64,000 nt of DNA from DASRSS01 sp035765515 (GTDB lineage Bacteria; Actinomycetota; Actinomycetes; Mycobacteriales; Jatrophihabitantaceae), in NCBI GenBank assembly GCA_035765515.1, contig DASTXN010000155.1:5786-69785 (forward strand), given 5' to 3'. Numbering within the stretch: position 1 is the first letter of the stretch; every line of letters begins with the position of its first letter. Below the pieces are notes generated by a model that made no database searches, was not told the origin of the DNA, and saw only the letters and a program-made list of their open reading frames with translations. The translations under genes were made by a program, and so were the position numbers. Below, one piece after another: positions 25,648-34,184 of the stretch.

Positions 25648-26542
25648 GCGGCCGATTCTGCGCGATGTGTGCGAACTGGGTGACCGACAGGGTCTCGCCG
25701 CGCGCGGACGGGTCCACGCCGGCCGCCCGGAGCGCGGTCTCGGCCGCCGCGGCCGAACCGGCCCAGCCGGCCAGCGACGAGCGCAACATCTTGCGCCGCT
25801 GGGCGAACGCGGCGTCCACCACAGCGAACACCTCGGCCCGGGACGCGGACGTCGCCGGCGGGTCACGGCGGACGAGCCGCACCAGCCCCGAGTCCACGTT
25901 CGGCACCGGCCAGAACACCGTCCGCGAGACCGCGCCCGCACGCGAGGCGGACGCGTACCAGGCCGTCTTCACGCTCGGCACGCCGTAGACACGCGAACCA
26001 GGCGGCGCCGCCAGCCGGTCGGCCACCTCGGCCTGGACGAGCACCAGCCCCGCGCGCAGCGCAGGCAGCACCTCCAGCAGGTGCAGCACCACCGGCACCG
26101 CCACGTTGTAGGGCAGGTTGGCGACCATGCTTATCGTCCGGGCCTCTGCGTCGCCCTCACGAGCGTGCCGAGGGTTGAGATCCACCGTCGGCGCCGTGCG
26201 CGGTTCGTCCGGGTGGTAGCGCAGCGCGTCGGCCTGGACGACGGTCAGCGGCGCGTCCGGCAACCGCGCCGAGACGGTCGCCGGCAGCGCGGCGGCCAGT
26301 ACCGGATCGATCTCCACGGCGGTGACCGGGTGCCCGGCCTCGAGCAGCCCCAGCGTCAACGAGCCCAGCCCGGGCCCGACCTCCAGTACCCGCTCCCCCG
26401 GCTGCAACTCGGCCGTGCGGACGATGCGGCGGATGGTGTTCGCGTCGTGCAGGAAGTTCTGGCCCAGCCGCTTGGTCGGACGGATCCCGAGCGCATCGGC
26501 CAACGCCCGGATGTCGGCCGGGCCGAGCAGCGCGGATGCCAT
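25631..26542 (-). CDS. rsmA: 16S rRNA (adenine1518/1519-N6)-dimethyltransferase
   Basis: KsgA/RsmA dimethylates two adjacent adenines in helix 45 of 16S rRNA. 303 aa. It has the N-terminal RLGQNFLHD, the SAM-binding motif EVGPGLGSLT, an acidic residue at VEIDPVL and the catalytic NLPYN. A 20-residue insert with acidic character sits before NLPYN (about residues 118-135). The gene is convergent with the SRPBCC gene. Its stop lies inside the terminator hairpin. Confidence 0.95.
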   Translation of the reverse strand: MASALLGPADIRALADALGIRPTKRLGQNFLHDANTIRRIVRTAELQPGERVLEVGPGLGSLTLGLLEAGHPVTAVEIDPVLAAALPATVSARLPDAPLTVVQADALRYHPDEPRTAPTVDLNPRHAREGDAEARTISMVANLPYNVAVPVVLHLLEVLPALRAGLVLVQAEVADRLAAPPGSRVYGVPSVKTAWYASASRAGAVSRTVFWPVPNVDSGLVRLVRRDPPATSASRAEVFAVVDAAFAQRRKMLRSSLAGWAGSAAAAETALRAAGVDPSARGETLSVTQFAHIAQNRPPFPTP

Positions 26543-26554
26543 GGCCGCAGTCTG

Positions 26555-27247
26555 TCAGTCGGCGGCCGGCGTGAACGACGCCAGGTCACCGATGCCGAGC
26601 TGCTGTTCCACCCCGCCGACCCGGTCGAGGACCTGCCGCAGCGCGTGGTCGCCGAACTGCTTGTTCTCCAGGTCCGCGAACCGCTCGGCCAGCTCGTCCA
26701 GGGTGCGCTGCGGCATAGCGGCCCGCAGCGCCGGATAGACGACCGTGTCCTCCCATGCCTCGTGCGGCTCGTACATCCGCACGAACGCCTCCAGGTCGGC
26801 GCGCAGCGCGTCGCGCGCCCCCGCAGCGTGCAGCCCGGTACCGGCGGCCGCCAGGATCGCGGCGGTCAGGTGCCGGCCGCGGTCGTGCTGCACCAGCAGG
26901 GTGCGCACGAGGTCCGGCTCGGCGTCCTGGACCCGCGGGAAGACGTACGCCTCCTCGAGCCCTTCGTGGAAGCTCTCCACGAAGGACGACACGATCTGGG
27001 CCGCATCGATCACCGCACCGGACGGCACCGGCCGGCCGTCCGCGAGCCGCGCCGACAGCGCGCGGTAGGCCAGCAGCACCCGCTTGAGCACGCCGTGCTC
27101 GGTCATCAGCTCCTCGCCGGGCGACGGCACGTGCGGCTCGGCGACCGGCGTGGACGAACCCAGCCGTTCGCCCAGCTCGGTCGCACCTGCACCGACGAGC
27201 AGACCGGCGCCGCCGACGAGCAACCCGCGCCGGCTGACCCGGCTCAC
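26555..27247 (-). CDS. Tat-exported hemerythrin-like protein
   Basis: A 230-aa protein with a twin-arginine-like signal (SRRGLLVGGAGLLVGAGA) followed by a hemerythrin HHE domain: MTEHGVLKRVL, SFVESFHEGLEEAYVFP, LVQHDRGRHL and MYEPHEAWEDTVVYP. An exported hemerythrin with di-iron potential is uncommon. The start overlaps the stop of the COG4315-like lipoprotein gene (ATGA), so it is translated with the SCO1 operon. A redox or metal role at the membrane is likely. Signal-peptide type is from pattern only. Confidence 0.8.
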   Translation of the reverse strand: MSRVSRRGLLVGGAGLLVGAGATELGERLGSSTPVAEPHVPSPGEELMTEHGVLKRVLLAYRALSARLADGRPVPSGAVIDAAQIVSSFVESFHEGLEEAYVFPRVQDAEPDLVRTLLVQHDRGRHLTAAILAAAGTGLHAAGARDALRADLEAFVRMYEPHEAWEDTVVYPALRAAMPQRTLDELAERFADLENKQFGDHALRQVLDRVGGVEQQLGIGDLASFTPAAD

Positions 27248-27756
27248 GAGCGTGCCCCAGGATCAGTGGTAACCGGCTGACCGTCGGGATCCAGGACGTA
27301 CCAGGGCCCGCCGTCGAGGAACAGCGCCTGGCCGTGTGCCGTGCCCGCGGCGACGTCGCCTGCGTACCGGTACAGCGGGTAGCCGGCATAGGTGACGACC
27401 CGGGCTCCGGTGTTCGGGTCGGCGACCGTGCTCAGATCCGTCTTGATCACTCCGGCACCGGCTGACGGCGACCCCGAGTCCGCGATGACCAGCGGCGGCC
27501 AGGTGCCGGCGCACGCGCCCGTGCACGTGACGCCACGGCCCGCGTCCGGCGGGAACATGTACAGCGTGCGGCCACGACCGTCGACGAGAACGTCCCCGAG
27601 CCCACTCACCTGGCGGACACCGACGCTCACGTGCTGCGGGACGGGCAACGGCAGCACCGCGTCCCCCGCCCGCCGGGAGCCGTTCGAACCGCACGCGACC
27701 AGCGACGACACGGCCACGGCGACAAGCGCGAGAGTGGCCGCCCGGCGCGCGGTCAC
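27244..27756 (-). CDS. Secreted COG4315-like lipoprotein
   Basis: A 170-aa lipoprotein with lipobox LVACGS after a short signal peptide. Two copies of the lipoprotein_15/COG4315 repeat follow: LGDVLVDGRGRTLYMF with TCTGACAGTWPPL, then VTYAGYPLYRYAGD. The repeat's Tyr and Cys pattern is diagnostic; no biochemical function is known. The GTG start overlaps the SCO1 stop (GTGA). It is the middle gene of SCO1/COG4315/hemerythrin. Confidence 0.85.
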   Translation of the reverse strand: MTARRAATLALVAVAVSSLVACGSNGSRRAGDAVLPLPVPQHVSVGVRQVSGLGDVLVDGRGRTLYMFPPDAGRGVTCTGACAGTWPPLVIADSGSPSAGAGVIKTDLSTVADPNTGARVVTYAGYPLYRYAGDVAAGTAHGQALFLDGGPWYVLDPDGQPVTTDPGARS

Positions 27757-28439
27757 TTGACCTGGTCGACCAGGCGGCCGATGTCGTGCGCGTAGTCCGC
27801 CGGCGTCGTACCGGCCAGCCACAGCACCGAGGCCCTGCCGTCGACGAACGCCAGGGTCTGCGCGCCGTGCTCGACGCTGACCGACCCGTTCTTCTCGACG
27901 ACCGGCGGCGACAGCGGAACTCCGACGGACTTCGCGACCGAGTCGATCTGCTTGATCGACGCGGTCAGCCCGACGAACGGCAGCAACAGCCCGGAGTCGA
28001 AGTTCGACAGCCAGGTCTTCATCCGCGCCGTGGTGTCGCGCGCCGGATCGGAGGTCACGAACGCCACCTGGGTGTGGGCCTGGGTCAGCGACGGCAGCTT
28101 GCGCAGCGCGTTGCCCAGGTCGGCCATCGTCGTGGGGCAGACGTCCGGGCAGTTGGTGTAGCCGAAGTACAGGACCAGCAGCCGGCCCTGCTGCAGCTTG
28201 CCGAGCGTGGTCGTCCCGCCGGCCGTGCTGTGGAACACCGCGTTGCGGGCGGTCACGCTGAGGGTGATCGGCTTGTCCAGCAGGTCGCCGCGGTATCCGG
28301 ACGAGGATGTCGGCGCGTTCACCGTGGCCGGCGACGAACCGCCCCCGGACGAACAGGCGGCGAGCGACACGCCCAGCGCGAGGACGGCTGCGACGACGGC
28401 GGACGCGCGTCCGGCGGCGCGACGACGGAAGTTCACCAC
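27753..28439 (-). CDS. SCO1/SenC-family copper chaperone lipoprotein
   Basis: A 228-aa thioredoxin-fold protein with lipobox LAACSS and a Ser-rich linker. The copper site CPDVCP (CxxxC) is followed by the expected histidine region. In cells it delivers copper to the CuA centre of cytochrome c oxidase or acts as a thiol oxidoreductase. It is the first gene of a three-gene operon with a COG4315-like lipoprotein and an exported hemerythrin. Its start ATG has only a weak upstream site. Confidence 0.9.
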   Translation of the reverse strand: MVNFRRRAAGRASAVVAAVLALGVSLAACSSGGGSSPATVNAPTSSSGYRGDLLDKPITLSVTARNAVFHSTAGGTTTLGKLQQGRLLVLYFGYTNCPDVCPTTMADLGNALRKLPSLTQAHTQVAFVTSDPARDTTARMKTWLSNFDSGLLLPFVGLTASIKQIDSVAKSVGVPLSPPVVEKNGSVSVEHGAQTLAFVDGRASVLWLAGTTPADYAHDIGRLVDQVK

Positions 28440-28516
28440 GTCAGTATCGGTCGCGAACCTGGGCGGTCCGGTTCCCGGGGACGGTCAAGGTGAGGGCGCG
28501 CTCACACCCGGCGCCG

Positions 28517-29683
28517 TCAGTACCAGCCGTTGTTCTGCCAGAACGACCATGCGCCGCACGGGGTGCCGTACCGGTCGGCGACGTAGCCCAGGCCCCACTT
28601 GATCTGGGTCAGCGCGCTGTTCTGCCAGTCCGGGCCGGCCGAGGCCATCTTGTCACCGGGCACGGCCTGCGGGATCCCATAGGCGCCGCTGGCGTTCGCG
28701 GCGTGCACGTTCCAGCCGCTCTCGTGATCCCACAGCGTGACCAGGCAGTCGAACTGCCCGCTGCTCCACCCGCGCGCGGCGACGAGCTGGCGGGCGATGT
28801 CCTTGGGCGAGCCTGCGCTGCTGGCGAAGGTGGCGCCCCGGGTCGCAACGGCGGCCCGCTGCCTGGTGCCGATCTTCACCACGCGCGGCTTGGGCACCCG
28901 CACGACCACGGTGTGGATCTTGGTTCGACCGACCTCGCGGCCGTCGATGTAGACGACGGCGTACGTGATGCGCGCGAGCCCGTCACGTCCGGGACGCACC
29001 AGCTGGGTCCGTCCGGCGAGCAGCTGCGGGTCGTGCGTGGACCGGGTGGTGAACGGGATGGACTTGCTGACCGTCACGCGGGCCTGCCTGACGCGCTTGA
29101 GGACGATGCGGGCGTCCTGCCGCAGCGGCGAGCCCTCGGGCATCGACAGCGAGTCGTGCGGGCCGACGGTCACCTGCAGGTCGTCGAGCAGCTGCGCCAC
29201 CGTCACGTCCGTAGTCGTGACGTGCTGGGCGGTGCCGTCGTGAACCACGGTCACGAACTTCGGGGTGCGCACCGAGATGTCCGTCGGCCGCAGCGGCAGT
29301 CGGCGTGAGCGCGAGACCGAGGTGAGGTCGTCGGCCGAGTAGCCGAGCTCGTTCATGGCCGCGGCCACCGTCGGGGCGGTCGTCCAGACGCTGCGCTGCA
29401 CGCCGTCGATGTTCAGGTTCAGCAACCGCCCGCGCTTGAGCACGATGCGTCCGCCGTCCTGCACGTGGTCGCCGGCTGCCGGCGCCAGCAGGTCGTGCGC
29501 ATCGGCGGTGTAGCCGGCATCGGCCAGCACGCCGTCGACGGTCGCCGCGGTGGTGTGGATCCGGGTGCTCTGGCCGTCGACCACGAGGGTCACCGTCTTG
29601 TCGACGTTGGTCCAGGCGACGATGCCGCCTACCAAGCCGGCCAGTACGGCCGCGTTTAGGCCGTACTTCACGCTCCGGAGCAA
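28517..29683 (-). CDS. G5/DUF348 cell-wall protein with transglycosylase-like domain
   Basis: A 388-aa exported protein. A single membrane-spanning signal (LKYGL-type start; here a TTG codon) is followed by three DUF348 repeats, a G5 domain (about residues 200-270) and a C-terminal lytic domain of about 90 residues with LWDHESGWNV, ASGAYGIPQA and WGLGYVADRYG. That domain is a lysozyme-like lytic transglycosylase, not the classical Rpf fold. The TTG at 29683 aligns with the ATG of the tandem paralogue and has AGGAG upstream. Confidence 0.85.
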   Translation of the reverse strand: MLRSVKYGLNAAVLAGLVGGIVAWTNVDKTVTLVVDGQSTRIHTTAATVDGVLADAGYTADAHDLLAPAAGDHVQDGGRIVLKRGRLLNLNIDGVQRSVWTTAPTVAAAMNELGYSADDLTSVSRSRRLPLRPTDISVRTPKFVTVVHDGTAQHVTTTDVTVAQLLDDLQVTVGPHDSLSMPEGSPLRQDARIVLKRVRQARVTVSKSIPFTTRSTHDPQLLAGRTQLVRPGRDGLARITYAVVYIDGREVGRTKIHTVVVRVPKPRVVKIGTRQRAAVATRGATFASSAGSPKDIARQLVAARGWSSGQFDCLVTLWDHESGWNVHAANASGAYGIPQAVPGDKMASAGPDWQNSALTQIKWGLGYVADRYGTPCGAWSFWQNNGWY

Positions 29684-29731
29684 GAGGGGATCTCCTGTGT
29701 GGTCTGGTCGTCCCTGGCTGCGACCCGGCGG

Positions 29732-29747
29732 GTCACGGAACTGTAAC
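29732..29747. promoter_or_regulatory. GTNAC direct repeat upstream of the G5/transglycosylase gene
   Basis: GTCAC (29732-29736) and GTAAC (29743-29747) are 11 bases apart, 49 bases upstream of the start. Seventeen bases are nearly identical to the element in front of rpfB, with one difference (C versus T). Confidence 0.5.
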
Positions 29748-29838
29748 GGATGGACGGCAGGGAGGGGAACGCCGGGCGGCGCGGCGGGGCCGTGTCGCCG
29801 CCGGCAAAGGACGGCAAAATGCGCCAAAACAGGACGAA

Positions 29839-29873
29839 GCCCGGCCCGCGGACGGAGTGTCCGCGGGCCGGGC
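29839..29873 (-). terminator. Terminator hairpin of rpfB
   Basis: A perfect 15-bp stem (GCCCGGCCCGCGGAC pairing with its complement) around a five-base loop, just downstream of the rpfB stop. On the minus strand it is followed by a weak T-rich run. Confidence 0.75.
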
Positions 29874-29919
29874 CGCATCGCTCACCGGGCGGTGAGCTCG
29901 CCTCTCGGCAGGCCGACGA

Positions 29920-31017
29920 TCACAGGTACTGGCCGCACACCGGCCACGGGCTGGACCCGCGGGCGTCGTACACCTTGGTCGCGATCGCGATCTGCTCGGA
30001 CTTGGTCGCCAGGTCGGCGCGCTGGGCGTAGGCGCCGCCGCCGTTGGACAGCCAGGTGCCGTAGTCGAACTGCAGGCCGCCGTAGAACCCGTTCCCGGTG
30101 TTGATGTGCCAGTTGCCGCCGGACTCGCAGTTGGCCACCGCGTCCCAGTCCAGGCCACCGGAACTGGAGACGCGAACCGCCGGGCGCTGCTTCGTCCCGA
30201 CCTTCTCGACCTGCCGCTTCGGCTGGACGAGGACGACCCGCGCAAGCTGCTTGTGCGCGGCCTGCTTGCCGTCGATGTACAGCACCTCGTAGGTCACCCG
30301 CGCCTTGCCGGGCGTGCCCGCGGTCAGCACCTTGGTGTGGCCGGCGTACATCGCGGACGTGTACCGCTTCTGCACCGGGTAGCCGACGGACACCGTCTTG
30401 GTCCTGCGCACCATCTCGACGCGCTGGACGACGATCTTCATCCCGGCCTTGACCGGAGTGCTCGCCTTCGGGCGCACGCGGTCGTTGTGGTCGACCTTGA
30501 CGCCGGCAGCCGCCAGCACCTGGCCGACGGTCTGTCCCGTGGTCGTCAGCGCGTGGCGGTGATGGTCGGCGGTGAGCACCACGCGCTTCGGCGAGCGCAG
30601 GACGAGGTCCGTGGGCTTGAGCGGCAGTCGCGTGGAACGCGAGACCGACACGTAGTCGGCAGACGAGTAACCGAGGTCGCTCAACGCCTGCGCCACGGTG
30701 GGCGCGGTCGTCCAGACGTCGCGGTCCTGGCCGTCGACGTTCAGGTGCAGCAGTCGGCCCTGCTTGAAGACGATCGTGCTGCCGTCGTGGATCTTGCTGT
30801 CCGCGGCCGGGGCGACGATGTCGTGGGAATCGAGGTGATAGCCCTGGGCGGTGAGAACTCCGCTCACATCCTGGGCAGTGGTTTGGATTTTCTTGGTATG
30901 ACCGTCCACCACGAGGGTGACGGCTGCTCCGTCGGAACCGACTGCGAAGGCGGCTGTTCCACCCACGAGGCCGGCAAGCACAGCACCGTAAAGGCCGTAC
31001 TTGAGGCTGCGACGCAT
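29920..31017 (-). CDS. rpfB: Resuscitation-promoting factor RpfB
   Basis: A 365-aa secreted or membrane-anchored muralytic factor that helps revive dormant cells by cutting peptidoglycan. After an N-terminal transmembrane segment come three DUF348 repeats, a G5 domain and the classical Rpf domain at the C-terminus: DWDAVANCESGGNW with GGLQFDYGTW and the final CGQ, giving the conserved cysteine pair. ATG 31017 is preceded by GGGAG. It is followed downstream by a strong terminator and then the tandem paralogue. The order tatD-rpfB is common in actinobacteria. Confidence 0.95.
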   Translation of the reverse strand: MRRSLKYGLYGAVLAGLVGGTAAFAVGSDGAAVTLVVDGHTKKIQTTAQDVSGVLTAQGYHLDSHDIVAPAADSKIHDGSTIVFKQGRLLHLNVDGQDRDVWTTAPTVAQALSDLGYSSADYVSVSRSTRLPLKPTDLVLRSPKRVVLTADHHRHALTTTGQTVGQVLAAAGVKVDHNDRVRPKASTPVKAGMKIVVQRVEMVRRTKTVSVGYPVQKRYTSAMYAGHTKVLTAGTPGKARVTYEVLYIDGKQAAHKQLARVVLVQPKRQVEKVGTKQRPAVRVSSSGGLDWDAVANCESGGNWHINTGNGFYGGLQFDYGTWLSNGGGAYAQRADLATKSEQIAIATKVYDARGSSPWPVCGQYL

Positions 31018-31062
31018 CTGGAGATCTCCCATCTGTTGGTCGCACGCTTCGCGTACTCATTG

Positions 31063-31078
31063 GTCACGGAACCGTAAC
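31063..31078. promoter_or_regulatory. GTNAC direct repeat upstream of rpfB
   Basis: GTCAC (31063-31067) and GTAAC (31074-31078), 11 bases apart, end 46 bases before the rpfB start. The flanking bases match those upstream of the tandem paralogue, so both genes likely answer the same regulator. Confidence 0.5.
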
Positions 31079-31088
31079 GGCGTCCGAC

Positions 31089-31123
31089 GGGCCGATCCAA
31101 ACCGAACTCCCGAGATTCGGCCC
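31089..31123 (-). promoter_or_regulatory. Hairpin in the rpfB leader
   Basis: GGGCCGA (31089-31095) pairs with TCGGCCC (31117-31123) across a 21-base loop. It sits in the 357-base region between tatD and rpfB. It could be a leader structure of rpfB. Apart from this and the direct repeat I see nothing else definite in that region. Confidence 0.35.
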
Positions 31124-31374
31124 TTTTGTCCAGTTGCTGCCAGGCAGCTAAAGCCCACTCGAACGCGGCCGCCGGGCGGGATCGCCGGCGCGCCCCGGCC
31201 GCCGGCGGGCGGCAGGCCAGGGTGACGACACGCCCAGTTTCTGCGGGGCACAGCGCGGTGGCCGTTTTGCCTTGTCGGCAAACGTGATCTTCGGTCGCCG
31301 AGCGGGCAGACTCCTGCGTTTGGCGCGTTGTGACAACTTCTGTGAGTAGCGCCACGCGCGGGCCTCGTAGCGCC

Positions 31375-32277
31375 CTAATCGGGCGTATCAGTCAGGCCGA
31401 AGACGCGTCTCCCGGTCGCCCTGACGGCCGTACAGAGGGCCGCCAGGTCGTGCCCGCCCGCCGCCGCCAGCCCCCGGACGGTGAGTGGCAGCAGCCGCGG
31501 CGCGTTGGGCCGTCCGCGGTGCGGGTGCGGGGTGAGGAACGGCGCGTCCGTCTCGACCAGCAGCTGCTCCAGCGGCACCACCGCGGCCGCCTCGCGCAGC
31601 CCGGGCGCGTTCTTGAACGTGATCACGCCCGGGAACGAGAGGACGTAACCGGCGGCGACGCATTCCCGCGCCATTGCCGCGTCGCCGGAGAACGCGTGGA
31701 AGACGACCTGCTCCGGCGCGCCCTCCTGGCGCAGGATGCGCAGCACGTCCGCGTGCGCGTCGCGGTCGTGGATCATCAGCGGCTTGCCGACGCGCTTGGC
31801 CAGCTCGATGTGCCGCCGGAAGTGCTCCTGCTGCAGCTCCGGCGCGGTGCGGTCCCAGTAGTAGTCCAGCCCGGTCTCCCCCACCGCCACGCACCGCGGC
31901 TGCCGTGCCAGCCGCTCCAGCTCGGCGTAGCCGTCCTCGCCCAGACCGTCCACCTCCGTCGGGTGCACGGCCACCGCGGCGTAGACGTCCGGGTGCGCGC
32001 CAGCAGCTTCGACGCACCAGCGCGAGGACGCGACCGTGTCGCCGACCGTGATCGCCGCGACGACGCCGGCCTCCCGCGCCTCGCGCATCTGCTCGGCCAC
32101 GTATGCCTCGTCCGGGTCGACGCCCGCCCGCTGCGCCATGGCGTCCAGGTGCGTGTGCGCATCGAACACCGGCGACGGCAGCGGCTCAGGGGACGGAGGG
32201 TGATCGGTCCGCGCGCGTGGATCGGCCTGGCCGCCGAGCGAGGGACGAGCGAGGCTGGTTGCGCGCGGACTGGGCAC
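31375..32277 (-). CDS. TatD-family deoxyribonuclease
   Basis: A 300-aa metal-dependent hydrolase of the TatD/amidohydrolase superfamily. It has the metal motif DAHTHLD, the strand VAVHPTE, GETGLDYYWD, PLMIHDRDAH with its histidine, FHAFSGD and VETDAPFL. A GTG at 32277 behind AAGGGA gives a start 11 bases after metG; a downstream ATG is possible. It sits directly downstream of metG, as in many actinobacteria. Confidence 0.92.
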   Translation of the reverse strand: MPSPRATSLARPSLGGQADPRARTDHPPSPEPLPSPVFDAHTHLDAMAQRAGVDPDEAYVAEQMREAREAGVVAAITVGDTVASSRWCVEAAGAHPDVYAAVAVHPTEVDGLGEDGYAELERLARQPRCVAVGETGLDYYWDRTAPELQQEHFRRHIELAKRVGKPLMIHDRDAHADVLRILRQEGAPEQVVFHAFSGDAAMARECVAAGYVLSFPGVITFKNAPGLREAAAVVPLEQLLVETDAPFLTPHPHRGRPNAPRLLPLTVRGLAAAGGHDLAALCTAVRATGRRVFGLTDTPD

Positions 32278-32287
32278 CCGGAGTCCC

Positions 32288-34087
32288 TTACTCCTCAGCG
32301 AGGCGATTGAGCTCGTCCTCGACGACCGACGGGTCGAGCTTGGCGAAGATCGGGGTCGGCGGCGCGATCGGCTGCCCGACCGGGATCGGCGTCGACGCCC
32401 AGCGCGCACCGGTGTCGTAGTCCCCCGTCAGCACCGAGTAGCTCGGCGAGCCCGGGGCGGTCGGCTCGTCGACCTCGACCAGGTCGGGCATCCGCGCCCA
32501 GTCCCCCTCGCCGCCGAGCGCCGCGTGGACCTTCGCCGAGGACGACGGCAGGAACGGCGTGAGCAGCGTCTTGGCATCCGCCACGACCTGCAGCGCGACG
32601 TGCAGCACCGATGCCATCCGGTCCGGGTCGGAGTTCTTCAGCTTCCACGGCTCCATGTCGGACAGGTACTTGTTCGCGGCACCGACGACGTCCATGGCCG
32701 CGCCGATCGCCGCCTTCTGCCGCGACCGCGCCAGCAGCTCGCCGACGTTCCCGAACGCGGCCTTGGACGCATCCAGCAGCGCGTGGTCGGCGTCGGTGAG
32801 CGCGCCGGGCGCGGGGATGGTGCCGAGGTTCTTGGCCGTCATCGACAGCGTCCGGTTGACCAGGTTGCCCCAGGTGCCGACCAGCTCTTCGTTGTTGCGG
32901 CGCACGAACTCCGACCAGGTGAAGTCGGTGTCCTGGTTCTCCGGCCCCGCGACGGCCAGGTAGTAGCGCAGCGCGTCGGCGTCGTAGCGGCTGAGCATGT
33001 CGCCGACGTAGATCACGACCTGGCGCGAGGAGGAGAACTTCTTTCCCTCCATCGTCAGGAACTCGCTCGAGACCACCTCGTACGGCAGGTTCAGCGCGCC
33101 CAGCGAGCCCGGCGTGCCGCCCTTGCTGCCGATGCCCGAGTAGCCCATCAGCATCGCCGGCCAGATCTCGGCGTGGAAGACGATGTTGTCCTTACCCATG
33201 AAGTAGTAGTGGCGCGCGCGCTCGCCCTGCCACCAGGCGCGCCAGGCCTCCGGGTCACCGGTGCGCTGCGCCCACTCGATCGAGGCGGACAGGTAACCGA
33301 CGACCGCGTCGAACCACACGTAGATCGACTTGTCCGGACGGTCCCGCCAGCCGTCCAGTGGCACCGGGATGCCCCACTCCAGGTCACGGGTGTAGCTGCG
33401 CGGCTTGAGATCGTCCAGCAGGTTGAGGCTGAACTTCTGGACGTTCGGGCGCCAGTGCGTCTGCTTCTTCAACCACTCCGCGAGCACCTCGGCGAACGCG
33501 GGCAGGTCGAGCATCATCTGCTCGGTCTCGACGAACTTGGGGCGCTCGCCGTTGATCCGGCTGACCGGATTGATCAGGTCGATCGGGTCGAGCTGGTTGC
33601 CGCAGTTGTCGCACTGGTCGCCGCGGGCGCCGTCATAGCCGCAGATCGGGCAGGTGCCCTCGATGTAGCGGTCCGGCAGCGTGCGCCCGGTGGACGGGCT
33701 GATCGCGCCCAGCTGTTTCTGCGCGAACACGTAGCCGTTCTTCAGCAGGCCCAGGAAGATCTCCTGCGCGATCGCGTAGTGGTTCTTGGTCGTCGTCCGG
33801 GTGAACAGGTCGTAGGAGAGGCCCAGGTTCTGCAGGTCCTTGGCGATCACCAGCGCGTTGCGGTCGGCCAGCTCGCGGGCGCTGACGCCCTCGGCGTCCG
33901 CCTGCACCTGGATCGGGGTGCCGTGCTCGTCCGTGCCGCTGACCATCAGCACCTTGTTGCCCGCCATCCGCTGGTAGCGGGAGAACACGTCGGACGGGAC
34001 GCCGAAGCCGGCGACGTGCCCGATGTGGCGGGGGCCGTTCGCATACGGCCAGGCGACTGCGGTCAGGACATGATCGGGTGTACTCAC
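32288..34087 (-). CDS. metG: Methionyl-tRNA synthetase
   Basis: Charges tRNA-Met. 599 aa. It carries the class I HIGH box (GPRHIGHVAG), a zinc knuckle (CPICGYDGARGDQCDNC) and KMSKS-type KFSSSR. The C-terminal part is short, without an extra tRNA-binding domain. No other methionine gene is adjacent. It is co-directional with tatD and rpfB downstream. Confidence 0.97.
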   Translation of the reverse strand: MSTPDHVLTAVAWPYANGPRHIGHVAGFGVPSDVFSRYQRMAGNKVLMVSGTDEHGTPIQVQADAEGVSARELADRNALVIAKDLQNLGLSYDLFTRTTTKNHYAIAQEIFLGLLKNGYVFAQKQLGAISPSTGRTLPDRYIEGTCPICGYDGARGDQCDNCGNQLDPIDLINPVSRINGERPKFVETEQMMLDLPAFAEVLAEWLKKQTHWRPNVQKFSLNLLDDLKPRSYTRDLEWGIPVPLDGWRDRPDKSIYVWFDAVVGYLSASIEWAQRTGDPEAWRAWWQGERARHYYFMGKDNIVFHAEIWPAMLMGYSGIGSKGGTPGSLGALNLPYEVVSSEFLTMEGKKFSSSRQVVIYVGDMLSRYDADALRYYLAVAGPENQDTDFTWSEFVRRNNEELVGTWGNLVNRTLSMTAKNLGTIPAPGALTDADHALLDASKAAFGNVGELLARSRQKAAIGAAMDVVGAANKYLSDMEPWKLKNSDPDRMASVLHVALQVVADAKTLLTPFLPSSSAKVHAALGGEGDWARMPDLVEVDEPTAPGSPSYSVLTGDYDTGARWASTPIPVGQPIAPPTPIFAKLDPSVVEDELNRLAEE

Positions 34088-34184
34088 ACCGCAAGGTTAG
34101 TGGGGCGTGCGTACCAGGATCGCCGGATCGCGCCCTGCTCGCGGCCGAGCGCTTCGCACCTCTATATATGGGTGTGCGCGGCCA

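Noticed and set aside
31018..31374. Possible ydaO (cyclic di-AMP) riboswitch upstream of rpfB
   Set aside because: Such switches precede some actinobacterial rpf genes, but the conserved core motifs are not visible here; only a simple hairpin and a direct repeat are.
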